Shown: positions 13,819-26,781 of the stretch, piece by piece | Layout of the letters: each line of letters starts with the position of its first letter | Numbering within the stretch: the stretch's first letter is position 1 | Assembly (NCBI GenBank): GCA_964030475.1 | Contig: CAXIPT010000001.1 | Location: forward strand, 3,261,075-3,325,074 | Origin: Tethya wilhelma | Taxonomy: Eukaryota; Porifera; Demospongiae; Tethyida; Tethyidae | Length of the DNA stretch: 64,000 nt | Reading direction: 5' to 3' | The notes under the pieces: generated by a model | What the model was told of the DNA's origin: nothing | The model's input: only the letters and a program-made list of their open reading frames with translations | Database searches by the model: none | Position numbers and translations under genes: made by a program

Positions 13819-15661
13819 ATGAGCGTGACTCCAGCTTTAGCGTTTGATGAGTTTGGTCGTCCATTTATCATTCTCAGAGACCAAAGTACCAAGAAAAGAT
13901 TACATGGCATAGAAGCACACAAGGTACGTTTATTTTGACTGTGTGACAATAGCATAATTAGATGATATTGATGGAAATTATGACTACAATGACTTGTGTT
14001 GTGTTTTAATGCTTGCAGTCTCATATACTGGCTGCCCGGACAGTGGCCAACACTCTTCGTACATCACTCGGTCCTCTTGGAATGGACAAAATGTTGGTCA
14101 GTCCGGATGGTGAAGTGACCATCACTAATGATGGCGCTACCATACTGAGCATGATGGACGTGGAGCACCAGATTGCCAAGCTGATGGTTGAGCTCTCCAA
14201 ATCACAAGATGATGAGGTTGGTGATGGAACTACTGGAGTTGTTGGTGAGTGTTGGTGTAAAGTAGCATGCCATACTACCAATGCAACATATGCTTTTTCA
14301 TTGAGTTGGCACACACACACTTTCCCAATGCAGTGTTAGCTGGTGCTCTGTTGGAGCAAGCTGAGCAACTCCTTGACAGAGGAATCCATCCAATTCGTAT
14401 TGCCGATGGATATGAGCTTGCTGCTAAAATTGCCCTGGAGCGGCTGGATCAGATAGGAGATGCCTTCCCAGTGGATCCCAGCAACAGTGAGCCTCTCATA
14501 CGGACAGCAATGACGTCACTTGGATCCAAAATGTAAGCAAATTTTAAGGATTTCACGATTGCGCCTTGGCTGTGTGTGTGTGTGCATGGACCAGGATTCC
14601 ACTGTTGTTTGCATTGTTTAGTACAACTAGTGGCCAGACACCATGCTAGATGAAAGAGAACTCTCTTATCTCTTTCAGAGTTAAACTATTGCTCTGTGTT
14701 ATCATGATGCACAGTTTGCAAACTGAAGCTCTGAAACATTAAAATGATATTTAAAATCCATAGAACATTGAAATCATGCTTATTTAACCCTCTACGTGCA
14801 GTATCAATCGTTGTCAGCGTCAGATGGCTGAGATTGCTGTGGAAGCTATTCTGAGTGTTGCTGATATGGAGAGAAAAGATGTTGATTTTGAGTTGATAAA
14901 AGTTGAAGGTAAAGTTGGTGGAAAACTAGAGGAGACGACTTTAGTCAAAGGAGTAGTCATTGATAAGGACTTCAGCCATCCTCAAATGCCAAAGGTGGGG
15001 ACTATTTGGAATTTGAATTGCATACTATGATATACAATGACCATGTGTAATCTTGTGTATCCAGGTATTGAAGGATACAAAGATAGCCATTCTTACTTGT
15101 CCATTTGAGCCTCCTAAACCCAAGACTAAGTACGGACTTCACATTACTTCTGTTGAGGACTACCGAAAGCTTCGGGAGTATGAGAAGGAAACCTTTCAAG
15201 AGATGATTCACCAGGTAAACTGGCTGAAACTTTATGAAAATCTCAATGCTCATTCTTATGGAAGTAGTTACTTGTAGATTTATTCACCCCTCACTTATAA
15301 GATCACTTTTCTTCTTTGACACTGTGTTTTTGATGACCATCCAGGTGAAGAATACAGGCGCCAACTTGGCTATTTGTCAGTGGGGATTTGACGACGAGGC
15401 AAACCACCTCCTCTTGGCCAATGAGCTACCAGCTGTACGGTGGGTCGGAGGACCGGAGATAGAACTCATCGCAATAGCCACTGGAGGGCGCATCGTACCT
15501 CGATTTTCAGAGCTGACAGCAAGTAAGCTAGGCAAAGCTGGCATTGTTCGAGAGTTGAGCTTTGGAACCACCAAGGATCACATGCTGGTGATAGAGGAGT
15601 GCCAGAACTCAAGAGCTGTGACCATCTTCATCAGAGGTGGAAACAAAATGGTAACATACAG

Positions 15662-15700
<39 letters not shown>

Positions 15701-16360
15701 GTGGATTAATTGTAGAATTACATTGCTATTATTCACTCCTCAGATTATTGAAGAAGCAAAACGTAGTCTTCATGATGCTCTGTGTGTCATTCGTAACTTG
15801 GTCCGTGATAACCATATTGTGTATGGAGGGGGAGCTGCTGAAATAGCATGTGCTCTGGAAGTGGCCAAAGAAGCAAATAAAGTATGTGAACTAATAACCA
15901 CCCTATTCGCAAACACAAAATTTAGAATGTCTAATCGTACTTTAACAGATCTCTACTCTGGAGCAGTATGCCATGAGGGCATTTGCTGATGCCTTAGAGG
16001 CCATTCCAATGGCACTGGCAGAGAACTCTGGGCTCAACCCCATCGAAACCTTGTCCAACGTCAAAGCACAGCAGGTAGCAGAGAACAACCCAGCTCTAGG
16101 CATAGACTGCTTACAGAGAGGAACCAATGGTAAGTGACTAGGCTTGGAATGTTGCTTAGTTGTGTGTGTTTGTTTTATGTCTAGTGTCACTGTCAATGTT
16201 CACTTGATGTATACTCTTGATTTCAGACATGAAGGCCCAGCATGTGATAGAGACTCTTGTGGCCAAGAAGCAACAGATCAGCCTTGCTACTCAACTGGTG
16301 AAGATGATCCTCAAGATTGATGACATTAGATCACCTGGTGGTATAGGAGACTTCATGTAG
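13819..16360 (+). CDS. CCT5: T-complex protein 1 subunit epsilon (chaperonin CCT5)
   Basis: CCT5 is one of eight subunits of the cytosolic group II chaperonin that folds actin, tubulin and WD proteins with ATP. About nine exons give a complete protein from [16 protein letters not shown] to GGIGDFM. The ATP site motifs are visible: '[13 protein letters not shown]', '[11 protein letters not shown]' and '[11 protein letters not shown]'. The apical domain carries '[15 protein letters not shown]' and '[10 protein letters not shown]'. The C-terminal equatorial part has '[17 protein letters not shown]' and '[11 protein letters not shown]'. The epsilon subunit is recognised from its N-terminus and the phrase '[14 protein letters not shown]'. 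Introns are short; one contains a (GT)n run at 15664-15699. No anomalies are seen. It converges with the P450-A gene, leaving 450 bp between stops. Confidence 0.96.
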
Positions 16361-16810
16361 ACTCAGCATATCAAAATTATTATCTTGGATTTAGCCATCA
16401 TTATATTGTACACCAATTTATCTGCTATTATTTGTAGGTGACCTTTAGTTACCAAGTGATTTATACAAGTATACGTACAGATTGCAGACTCACTATATAT
16501 AAGGTGTTCCAGATCATGGCTAGCTTTTGCTGGTCACACCATGTCTGCATTTGTGTATATAGTGCTGTGTGTGCTCTCAGCTGATCAGACTGTTAGCATG
16601 CCTTGAGTTTTGTCTGGTGTAAAGTTGGGTCCAAAACTAAAAAGTCATGGTGGTCAAAGGATGTGTCTCCAATGCATTTGTGTGCAAATTTCACATCCAC
16701 ATAGACACAATTAATTCTAATTAAATTGACTCAATTAATCAGAGAGTTCCTAATAACATAACAAGCATATGGAGTGTCAGTTAAATGAATTGAATTAACT
16801 TTGAGATGAT

Positions 16811-19800
16811 TTACAGCCTTTTGAATTTGATCCGGAGTGGAGTTGATGGATGCTGTGTACCAACCAAGTGAAGAGAGCTCTGGATTGAATCATGTTTATA
16901 TGAGTATCATAAATTGTATAGCCAAAATAAAGCTCAATTAGCACTTACCGGTGAAGGCAGGGGGTCGAGCAGCTCAAGATCAAACATACTCAATATCATG
17001 ACAACAAAGATGTGCATCTCCATGAGAGCAAACCAGCGTCCTGGACACTGGTACCTCCCTCCACCAAAACCAACAAAGCCATCTAGGAACTGATTCTTGT
17101 TCAAATCGCACTTAAGCCAACGGTCCTGTTAACATAAGATCAATCACCATTAGTGCTTCTACACAATTAACACAAAACCATAGTCCTTACTGGATCAAAC
17201 TTCTCAGGGTTGGGAAACTTCTCTTCATTCCTGTGACTCCAGTAAGGAGAAAGAATTAACATGTGTCCAGCTGGGATGGTGTAGCCCTGTGACAAAAACA
17301 GCAGGTTTAGACACTCAATGACAACACAATCCAATTCTAAACAACATACCAACAACAATTGCAAGAATAGATATATCTAATGTATATACTTTTATAAACA
17401 GCAAACTCATAATCATACCAGTGTTACAGTATACACTCTGCAAGCAAAGGTTCTTATGTATCATGACATTGCACATACATTGATTGTATGGGACTCCATA
17501 ACTTTCCTACTTATCAAACCAGGAGCATGTAGTCGAACAGCCTCCAGCACACACCTTTAGAATGGAATTGGGTGCTTACTTCTCTAGCCTAGTGGTAGTT
17601 TGCTCACTGTAGCTAATAGTGTACCTTTTAACAGACATCAGTTGCTTTAAATCAGTTTCAGTCAATGGCTTGAGTTCTCCATCTACATTAACAATCAAAA
17701 CTTTTTATTTTTTAATTTTTTTTTGCTTTTTTTAGCACCACTATTATACTGACCTTGTCCAGCCAATTGAACTTGTCTGAGATCCTCCTTCAGTGATTTG
17801 TGCACACCTTTGCTTGACAATATGTGAGCAAGGGTCCAAAAGGTTGTCTGAGAAGGAGGTTTGTGTGGATAAGATGGGTGGAATAATTATGACACCAGTT
17901 GTGTTTGTGGGATAGGACATGTAACAGCTAAATGTACTCACAGGAATCACATTACCCTGAAGAGCCCAGAGCATGAGTAGAGCATAGTTGTGCACTGTAT
18001 TGGGATTCATCAATTTCATCATCTGTTCCATTATGGTTGATTCCTCTGGTTCTCCTCCACTCTTCTTTTGCTTCTCACGGATTCCTTGAACCATCAGCTT
18101 AAAGAGAGACAGCAGCCAGTACTTTGACTTGCACCATGACCTAAATGCATCACAAAGTAGAAACTGTAATACGTTGAGAGTATGTTTACACCTAGTTAGC
18201 TATACCTGTGAAAAATCTCAGGAAGCACAGCACCATATTCAAACCCATTGTCGAATTCTATGAACTTTTCAATAAACTCCTGCATCTGTGCCTACAGCAC
18301 AACAGAAAAGTAAGCATTTAAGTCTTGTACACATAGCCTCCTTCCCAGGTCTTCTCCCCTTGTAGCATAATTATGTACTTTTTTTAGTATGTTGTGCATG
18401 ATTGTGCATAGTTCATCCCTTGACTATAACTAGTGATTAGGCACATCATTAAATTGCAATACAGTGAGCAATTCCTATGTATAAGCAGCTCTTTAGTGGA
18501 TGTTAATTCCTGAGCATTTGACCCCACAAACAAGGTTAAAGGATCCAATTATATAGAGCACCATCACATCATTCGCCAGTGCTGAGTATCTCAAGTCACT
18601 CACTTTATTCTGGGGAACATGCTCTCTTCCATACACCTGTTTAACGGCACACTCAAACATTGTATCTCGCACAAAGTCCATCAAATCCATCTCGCCAGCA
18701 GTTCCATAGGTAAGGAGGCTGACATGAAACTCCCTAGAGACCACTGGACACAGACTGCCAATGTTGGAAGGAATGAGTTTCCCTTTGAGAGAGTCATGGA
18801 GAACAGTGTGCTCCTTCATGAAAGAGTCGGGAGGCAAGTTGGCTTTGAAGGAAGATAGATACAACTATCACAGACCGGCAGGTAAATAATGTATCGTAGA
18901 ATTCACTAGCTGACCTGCTCCCATTGTGAACGGTTGAACACCTGCTCTAAAGTCGGTCTTGGTTGTAGTGAAGTAATGTCGGTAGAGTTGTGGATCAGTG
19001 ATGAATGTCATTCTTTGACCAGCTGCGTGGATAGTGAAGATGTCCCCAAACTGAAAATATAAATGAAACAGCATAAAATTAATTACAAGCTTGGATCATC
19101 AATGACAGAAACAAAACAAATCCTTTAGGTTTATTTTTAATGTAACAAGTTTGCCAACACATGTCGTGCAAAGTTAAAGTGCCTCTACAAGTTTAAAATA
19201 GAACACACCCAAGACAACTATTTTAGCCATTTTGCTTGGGAGAACACCAAGATGCTCTAGCATCAAATCACACTCTCAAAATTTATTGTCTATTATTATA
19301 CTTGCATGTACACATAATATACTGGTATCAATTTTAAGTCACATGAAAACACCTCTACTGTGAATGCTCTAATGCACGAACAGTGACATTAGATAATCAA
19401 CAGTGACATTGGATAATCAACAGTGACGCATTAACTCTAGCCGTTACAGGACCTGCTCTAAAGTCGGTCTTGGTTGTAGTGAAGTAATGTCGGTAGAGTT
19501 GTGGATCAGTGATGAATGTCATTCTTTGACCAGCTGCGTGGATAGTGAAGATGTCCCCAAACTGAAAATATAAATGAAACAGCATAAAATTAATTACAAG
19601 CTTGGATCATCAATGACAGAAACAAAACAAATCCTTTAGGTTTATTTTTAATGTAACAAGTTTGCCAACACATGTCGTGCAAAGTTAAAGTGCCTCTACA
19701 AGTTTAAAATAGAACACACCCAAGACAACTATTTTAGCCATTTTGCTTGGGAGAACACCAAGATGCTCTAGCATCAAATCACACTCTCAAAATTTATTGT

Positions 19801-20553
19801 CTATTATTATACTTGCATGTACACATAATATACTGGTATCAATTTTAAGTCACATGAAAACACCTCTACTGTGAATGCTCTAATGCACGAACAGTGACAT
19901 TAGATAATCAACAGTGACATTGGATAATCAACAGTGACGCATTAACTCTAGCCGTTACAGGCCAAACTTTCCCGCTTTACGGTATCATCATAATAGGCTT
20001 CCAGTTTGCCTGAGGAATGATGACTGTTAGCCCATGTTTCTTTCACAGTTTCTAACATTTGCAGATGTCTCTTGTCAAACATTGCATTTTAACTTTCGCT
20101 GATGAATCGTGATCTGCAAAAACGGCAAAAGTTACCCCAACAAAACTTTCTGTTATCTGCACAAAGCACATGTGTCAAACAAACCGAACAACACACCTTC
20201 ACGAATAAGTTGTGGCCTGGTTGCAATTAATTGTCCGCGGTTGTGGTTTTATTATCATGAATATCGTTCTGAATAATTTAACTCGTTATTTACAAGTCTT
20301 AACCACCAATTTTGTAAAATGCAAATCTTTCACACTACATAAATACCTTTTGTTGAGTCTGTTGGATGTAAAACAGCGGTTCTCTGCCAAAGGAGAGGGC
20401 GCAACCAACCCACGGAATCCAGCCAGTTTGCAACGGTGGATAACGCACTCCTTTCCTGCGTCCTACTACTCCCTGTCCCATTACATATAGCCAGAGGACA
20501 TACATCAGCAAACCTCCTCCTAGAAATACAGCAGCAATCACAAGGAGCGCCAT
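16811..20553 (-). CDS. CYP39A1: Cytochrome P450, CYP39A1-like, copy A
   Basis: This is a microsomal P450 of the CYP7/CYP8/CYP39 group. CYP39A1 is the oxysterol (24-hydroxycholesterol) 7-alpha-hydroxylase in vertebrates; the substrate in this organism is unknown. Exon 1 (about 20348-20553) has a membrane anchor and then 'YPPLQTGWIPWVGCALSFG'. Exon 2 (about 18913-19051) has 'FTIHAAGQRMTFITDP'. Later exons carry 'NYALLMLWALQGNVIP' (I-helix), 'CVLEAVRLHAPGLISRKV' with the ExxR motif, 'ILSPYWSHRNEEKFPNP', and the heme loop FGGGRYQCPGRWFALME. The last exon ends in '...IKFKRL' with TAA at 16811. The closest remembered relative is CYP39A1, from the anchor-proximal and heme-loop wording. Intron 1 contains a duplicated 5' part of exon 2. 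The exon encoding the heme loop is almost identical to that of copy B. Confidence 0.88.
18940..19961. repeat. Perfect 511-bp tandem duplication carrying part of P450-A exon 2
   Basis: Unit 1 is 18940-19450 and unit 2 is 19451-19961, with a constant offset of 511. I saw no differences between the two on reading through. Each unit contains the 5' part of exon 2 with its splice acceptor (about 18940-19051 and 19451-19562) plus upstream intron sequence. Only the left copy keeps the rest of the exon and its splice donor, so the right copy is a pseudo-exon within intron 1. Inside each unit is a small threefold repeat 'AATCAACAGTGAC'. The identity implies a very recent event, or an assembly artefact from two haplotypes. 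Confidence 0.9.
19962..20157. mobile_element. MITE-family remnant beside the P450-A tandem duplication
   Basis: The segment opens with AAACTTTCCCGCTTTACGGTA, which is a right end of the family. About 100 bp on it has 'TTTTAACTTTCGC' and 'GGCAAAAGTTACC' followed by 'AAACTTTCTGTTAT', a second degraded end. It looks like a nested or rearranged copy. It abuts the end of the second 511-bp tandem unit exactly, so it may have been involved in forming that duplication; this is inference. Confidence 0.5.
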
Positions 20554-20777
20554 TGCGAGCTAAGCTTGCATGCAAGTCTGTCATCGCAGTAGAGTGACAG
20601 TGAGTGGACGGGAAGAGAAAATTTAATTAGGTTTTTTCACGTGGGCGTTAGACTTGTTGGTGTGTGGACGTCAGATTGTGGACTCCCATAGCAGATTATA
20701 ACATTATCATCTATGGGACTCCCAACAGCTTCACATTATAAAAAAATAGTAAACAGGAAACAAATACAAAACTTCAG

Positions 20778-23474
20778 TCAACACCTCGAATACTTAATTC
20801 GACAAACAGCAGTTGGTTGTTGGGCACCAATCAAGTGAAGAGGACTCTGTACGAAGATAAAAAATGATGTCGCTAACAACAAAATATACTCCATTAATAG
20901 TGTGCATGGTGGAGCTACTCCTAACATGCAAAGTTGCAAACATCACGATCATACTTACTGGTGAAGGCAGGGGGTCGAGCGGCTCAAGATCAAACATACT
21001 CAATATCATGACAACAAAGATGTGCATCTCCATGAGAGCAAACCAGCGTCCTGGACACTGGTACCTCCCTCCACCAAAACCAACAAAGCCATCTAGGAAC
21101 TGATTCTTGTTCAAATCGCACTCAAGCCAACGGTCCTATAATCCAATTTATCTTATAAACACAAGCGTAACAAGGCCTTAAAATATACACACAGGATCAA
21201 ACTTTTCAGGGTTGGGAAACTTCTCTTCATTTCTGTGGCTCCAATAAGGAGAGAGCATCAGTAGATGACCAGCTGGGACAGTATAACCCTAGAAAAAGAA
21301 CAAAACCACCATTATTTTTGTGTATATAATATTATGTGTGTTTGATAAAACCCCGCCACTATCCCATTCACTCACATCAATAGTGTGGGTCTCTGTGACT
21401 TTCCTAGTGATCATTCCAGGGGAACGAAGCCGGATTGCTTCCAACACACACCTGTTTATAATATCATACAGTCTTACATCATACAGCAGTAAAAATAAAA
21501 GGATATCTACAAAAAAAAATTTAAGTAGATGGAACACAGAGCACATTATCTAATATTCTCCAAATGATACCTTTTAACAGACAACAGGTCTTTTAGATTT
21601 TCTTCTGTTGGTCCAACGAAACAACCATCTGGAATAAACATACAATCAATATTAAAACATATGTCTATGAGTTTTAAACAAAAACTAACAATCTACCTTT
21701 GGAAGTCATCTGAAACTTTTTCACATCTTCCTTGAGTGACATGTACACGTCTCGGTTGGATAAGATATATCCTAGAGTCCAATAAACAGCCTGAACACAA
21801 AAGAGGCTGTTTTTAAAACCAGTATTTGTTTCACAGTAGGATCACTTTCAACACACTCACAGGAACAGCATTGGCTTGTGAGGCCCACAGCAATAACAGT
21901 GCATAGTTGTGAGCACTAGGAGCATCCACCTTCTTCATCAAGTGTTCCACAAGAGTGTCTCCTTGCTTTCCTTGCCTCTGCTTCTCACGGATTCCTTCAA
22001 TCATCAGTTTGAAGACAGATAGCAGCCAGTACTTGCATTCACGCCAATCTCTAGAGTGTAATTTAATCACAATTACAATGTTTTGTAGCATAGAAACAAT
22101 CTACTGACTTGAGAAATATACTAGGAAGTTCAACACCATACTCAAAATCAGCATCAAACTTGACAAACGTCTTCATGAATTGCTGCATCTCTGCCTATAT
22201 AACATGATACATAATTTTGTATCACACACATATTAGTACCACTAATTTTAGGCATGACTAATATAGTATTATTATTATACGTTATCTTACTCTCTCCTTT
22301 GGTACATTATCAGGTCCAAAAAGTTGCTTGACAACAGCTTCAAACATCGGATTTCTAACAAAGTCCATGAGGTCCATTTCACCTTCATCACCATGCTGAA
22401 GGAGACTGGTGTGGAACTCCTGAGACAGAAGCGGACACATCTTTGATAGATAGGTGGGGATAAGTCTCCCTTTAACAGTATCATGAATGGCACTGTGATA
22501 CTTGAAGAATGACTCTGAAGACAATCCAGCTGGAAGGCATGTACAATAAAATTGCAGTAAATTCACAAAATTGGAACAAAATTTTATATTGGAGGTCAGT
22601 GGCTATTTTGATTTACCCTATAGCGGGAAAATTTCGCAGGGTTTAACTTTCATGGTTTTCGCAGATCACGATCCATCTGCAAAAGTTTTTAGCCACGAAA
22701 TTCTCCATAACGTATATACTGTATGGGCATCACACAACTCATCTGGGAAAGTTAAAACGCAAAAATGTTTGACGAGAGACATCCACAAAAGTTAGACACT
22801 GCAAACTTTTCTGCTATACATTACAATGATTTTAATTCATTAGCTAGCCAGGTACTTAGTCTCTCACTGGCCAGGCATTCCAGCACCAAGACTACCAGAC
22901 CGACTGACCTGCATTCATTGTGAATGGTTGAACAGCAGCTTGAAAATCTGCCTTTGTCGTTGTGAAATAATACTGATAGTGATGTGGCTGTGTTACAAAA
23001 GTCATCCATTTCCCAGCAGCATGAATCGTAAACACACCACCAAGCTGTAGAAACAAACAATAAGTTATGTGTGGCTCCAACAATATAAATGCTAGTAATA
23101 AGCTAAACAATAATAGGTTAATTGACCATTACCGGGCCACACGTGAAGTTCACTTAGGCGGTTTCCAAAGTGTACAAAGGTCAAGCTTGCTCCCTCCCTA
23201 AAAACGTCACTCATATTTGCAAGTGCACGGAATCATTCAAGTTCTATCAGCGTACCTTTTCTTGAGTTCTCTGGATATAGAACAGGGGCTCTCGACCGAA
23301 GCTCACCGCACAGCCGACCCAAGGAATCCAACCACTTTGCACAGGTGGGTAATGTACTCTTTGTTTAAAGCCTAGTGTTTGCAGCACTCTGCTGCATCTC
23401 AGAAATTGCCAGAGGAAGAATAGTAGAATTATGAGCCCTCCTAAAGTCAGAGCAACAGTTACTGCAACTTCCAT
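20778..23474 (-). CDS. CYP39A1: Cytochrome P450, CYP39A1-like, copy B
   Basis: This is the upstream member of a tandem P450 pair with the same exon layout as copy A. The start at 23474 (MEVAVTVALTLGGLIILLFF) places the membrane anchor at the N-terminus; an ATG 12 codons earlier is possible. 'YPPVQSGWIPWVGCAVSFG' follows, then 'FTIHAAGKWMTFVTQP', 'ALLLLWASQANAVPVS', 'CVLEAIRLRSPGMITRKV' (ExxR), 'LLMLSPYWSHRNEEKFPNP' and the heme loop FGGGRYQCPGRWFALME. The last exon reads 'SPLHLIGAQQPTAVCRIKY' and stops at 20778. Wording such as 'WASQANAVP' is very close to vertebrate CYP39A1 as remembered. Copy A begins 225 bp downstream. The start is head to head with SHMT. Confidence 0.88.
22614..22823. mobile_element. 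MITE copy in a P450-B intron
   Basis: The left end is TACCCTATAGCGGGAAAATTT and the right end is AAACTTTTCTGCTATACATTA, an imperfect inverted repeat. The internal words 'TTTAACTTTCATGG' and 'CGCAGATCACGATCC' match the family pattern. It occupies most of the intron between exons 2 and 3 of the upstream P450 gene. Confidence 0.75.
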
Positions 23475-23592
23475 TTCTACTAGTGGGTGTGGTTGAGGCC
23501 CACCTAGCAATTAATTAAGGTTTAGTGTTGCACGTGCTCGAGAAACTAGGTGTGTACTTGTGTCAGTTTCTGGTAAACAAAAGACAATAGTC
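23475..23592. promoter_or_regulatory. Bidirectional promoter P450-B / SHMT
   Basis: The 118-bp interval between the divergent start codons contains a palindromic GCACGTGC (E-box CACGTG at 23531-23536). No TATA box is evident. E-boxes of this type are common across the window, so binding is only a possibility. Confidence 0.4.
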
Positions 23593-26561
23593 ATGGAGAG
23601 AGCTATTCGATGTCTTTTACGCATGGTAAGGTGTTCCATTGTGTTTAAAACTAATGGATGCTTGTAGTCTATTTACGAATTGAAACACTCAATTGAAAGT
23701 TGTTGTTTGCCCCTCCCCTACAAAACTTCTCTTTTCTTTTGTTTGGTTTCAGAACAAATTGGGTTTTCACCAACCCTCTCTGCTCTCGAGGCCGCTCTTC
23801 ACTCATCACTGTAGGACACTGGCACAAACACCTATGGAAGGCTCTAGTGCACCTTGGACAGGGACTCAACCATTGGCAGAATGGGACCCAGAAATAACTG
23901 CTCTGATCAAGAAGGAGAAGCGGAGGCAAGTCACAGGATTGGAACTGATAGCATCAGAGGTAGGTGAAAAAAAAAAACTAACACCTCTTGGGAGCATTTC
24001 ACATCCATTTTTGGTTGAACAAGTCAATTGTCACCATTTATCACCACAACACATAGAGCCTATTGACTGTGTCTTATCTATTTGTTAGAACTTCTCCAGC
24101 CGTGCAGTCCAGGAATGTATGGGATCCTGCCTTGCAAACAAGTACTCTGAAGGCTACCCCGGTAGACGCTATTATGGTGGCAACCAGTTCATTGATGACA
24201 TTGAAAGGCTCTGTCAACAGCGGGCATTTGAAGCCTATAGGCTAGACAGTGAAAAATGGGGAATCAACGTTCAACCATATTCAGGTTTGTGTGTCTGCTA
24301 CAGTTTCTGTTTGTCCTGGAAGATTATTACTGTGTGTCACTTTATGTGTTGTTTGGTTCTCTACCTACATAATGGAACCATTATGCTGTTTGTGATATGT
24401 ATGGGTTCTCTAACTATTTAATTGTTCTATGTATATCTCTTTGTACAGGTTCTCCAGCCAACTTTGCTGTTTATACTGGTCTGTTGAACCCACATGATAG
24501 GATAATGGGTCTAGATCTTCCAGATGGAGGACAGTAAGTGTACTATTGTTTTCATATTATTCTATGGGATATAGATAAAGTACAACTGATAGCCTGCACA
24601 ATGAGCATGAGTATTTGTTAGGATAATTATTGTATCCATAAACCCATTACTCTTTTTTTATCAAGCTTATAGTGTAGTATGATATACTTTCTCCCTCTTT
24701 CCTAGTCTGACTCACGGTTTTATGACAGAAAAGAAGCGAGTTTCTGCAACTTCAATCTACTTTGAATCCTTCCCTTATCATGTTGATGTGAGTTCCACAT
24801 TGTAGTTTGTATGTTATTATTACAGAGTGCATTAACAACACAATAAATATACCACACACAGAAAGATGGTTTGATAGACTATGATGGCTTGATGAAAACC
24901 GCCAAAAGTTACCACCCAAAGATGATCATTGCTGGCACCAGTGCCTACTCACGACAGCTGGACTACAAGAAATTCCGAGAGGTACACAGTCTTATAGCCA
25001 TACTATAATTATTAATACTAACATGATTGTTTCTTTTGTTCAGATCTGTGATGAAGTTGGAGCTTACTTGATGGCAGATATGGCCCACATTAGTGGCCTA
25101 GTAGCTGCTGGGGTAGGTACTCTCACAATATATTACTTTGTTCATTTTGTATGCATCAACTTGTTGACAAGAGTATAATAACAGGGGCACTATTATAATA
25201 CTCTTGCTGTTGAAGATGCATGTTTTTGTTGTTGTTGTTGTTTTGATCGTTTATTTTTCCCGTTAATGAAGGTGCACCCCAGTCCATTTGACTACAGTGA
25301 TGTTGTCACCACTACAACCCACAAGACTCTCCGAGGCCCAAGAGCTGGTTTGATCTTCTATAGGAAGGGAACAAAAGGTTTCACAAAGGCAGGAAAGGAG
25401 ATCAAGTACGAATTGGAGAGCAAGATCAACCAAGCTGTATTCCCTGGCCTCCAAGGAGGACCCCACAACAATGCTATTGCAGCTGTTGCAGTGGCTCTCA
25501 AAGTGGTATGTGTCATTGACCAATTATCGTGAGTGTACCTTAACTGGCCCATCCTCGTTGCAGGCTACCACACCTTACTTCAAAGATTATCAGGTGCAGG
25601 TCATAAAGAATGCACAAGCTTTAGCTGCTGCTCTTCAGCGCCATGGCTTTGCTGTTGTCTCTGGTGGCACTGATACTCATCTCTTTGTTGTGGATCTGCG
25701 ACCAAAGGTATGCTTATAGTTAAGGTAGCAACACACACTCTTGGTGTATTGTAGTCGTGAAGAGTTAGCACCCTCTAGGCTTTTGTGTCTATTGTGTGAT
25801 TGTGAGTGAAACTTCACACCAGTTTTATATATATACATGCAGTTATAAAGATGTTGAGGATTTATGTCCCTTTGTGTAATTGTATAGCAAATGGATGGTG
25901 CCCTGGCTGAACACATACTAGAGCTGGTGTCTATCAGTGTGAACAAGAACACTGTTCCTGGAGATGTGAGTGCTCTTCATCCCAGTGGACTCAGACTAGG
26001 TATGTCTTGTAAATTTATTGACTCGCTTCTGAATGTGTGTGCAGTCATGCAAAAATGATCTACGTGTGGTTAAATAGTCGTCAATACTTTTTACACAAAT
26101 GTGATTTTGTGGTTGCTATGCAATTGTGGTTGCCAGGTACCCCTGCTCTGACATCACGTACCATGAATGAAGCTGATATGGAGCAGGTGGCAGCCTTCAT
26201 TGAGGAGGCAGTTCAAATTGCAGCTGAAGTGAAAGCTGAAGTGATCAAAAGTGGCAGTGCCAAGACAGTCTCACAGAAGGTACGTATACTGCATGTACTA
26301 GTCTTATTAATTTTTGTACTAAAGGTTGTGTTGTGTGGTATAATATTGACAGTAGTCTCACCAGCCAGAAGACTAGTGTTTAAGTTACATGCTATTGATT
26401 AGCTAAGTTGTACCAGTGTGATTGTGCATATCTAACATTCAAAGGTTTTTGATGGGTACTGCAAGAAGAACCAAGCAACAAATGATAAAGTGAAGAATCT
26501 AAGGGAGAGAGTTGAGGAGTATGCTAGCCGATACCCCATGCCTGGATATGAAGATCACTAA
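23593..26561 (+). CDS. SHMT2: Serine hydroxymethyltransferase, mitochondrial type
   Basis: SHMT is a PLP enzyme that converts serine and tetrahydrofolate to glycine and methylene-THF. Exon 1 (23593-23625) encodes [11 protein letters not shown], and exon 2 continues with an Arg/Ser-rich stretch free of acidic residues up to '[13 protein letters not shown]'. Together these look like a mitochondrial presequence. The mature part is highly conserved: '[15 protein letters not shown]', '[15 protein letters not shown]', '[17 protein letters not shown]', the PLP lysine in '[15 protein letters not shown]' and '[15 protein letters not shown]'. The protein ends '...YPMPGYEDH'. About 11 exons are all in frame. 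A methionine directly after the presequence (MEGSSAPW, near 23833) could start a cytosolic form. It converges with CDK5RAP3, 220 bp between stops. Confidence 0.95.
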
Positions 26562-26781
26562 ATTCACCAGGAATAGCTTGTTGTTTCCAATTACTCTACT
26601 GGTCTTGTTTAGGAGTGTTATTGTAGTTTAGATAAATACACTGTGTATACTTGATGGACTTGAATTGTTAGGGGTTTAAATTATTATATTCTGCAGTTTT
26701 CTTCTTCCCCCCACTTTGTTCTACTATATTTATATATAGCAGTGGCCTTCAACAGGAATTTATTTTAATGTTAATACAAAA

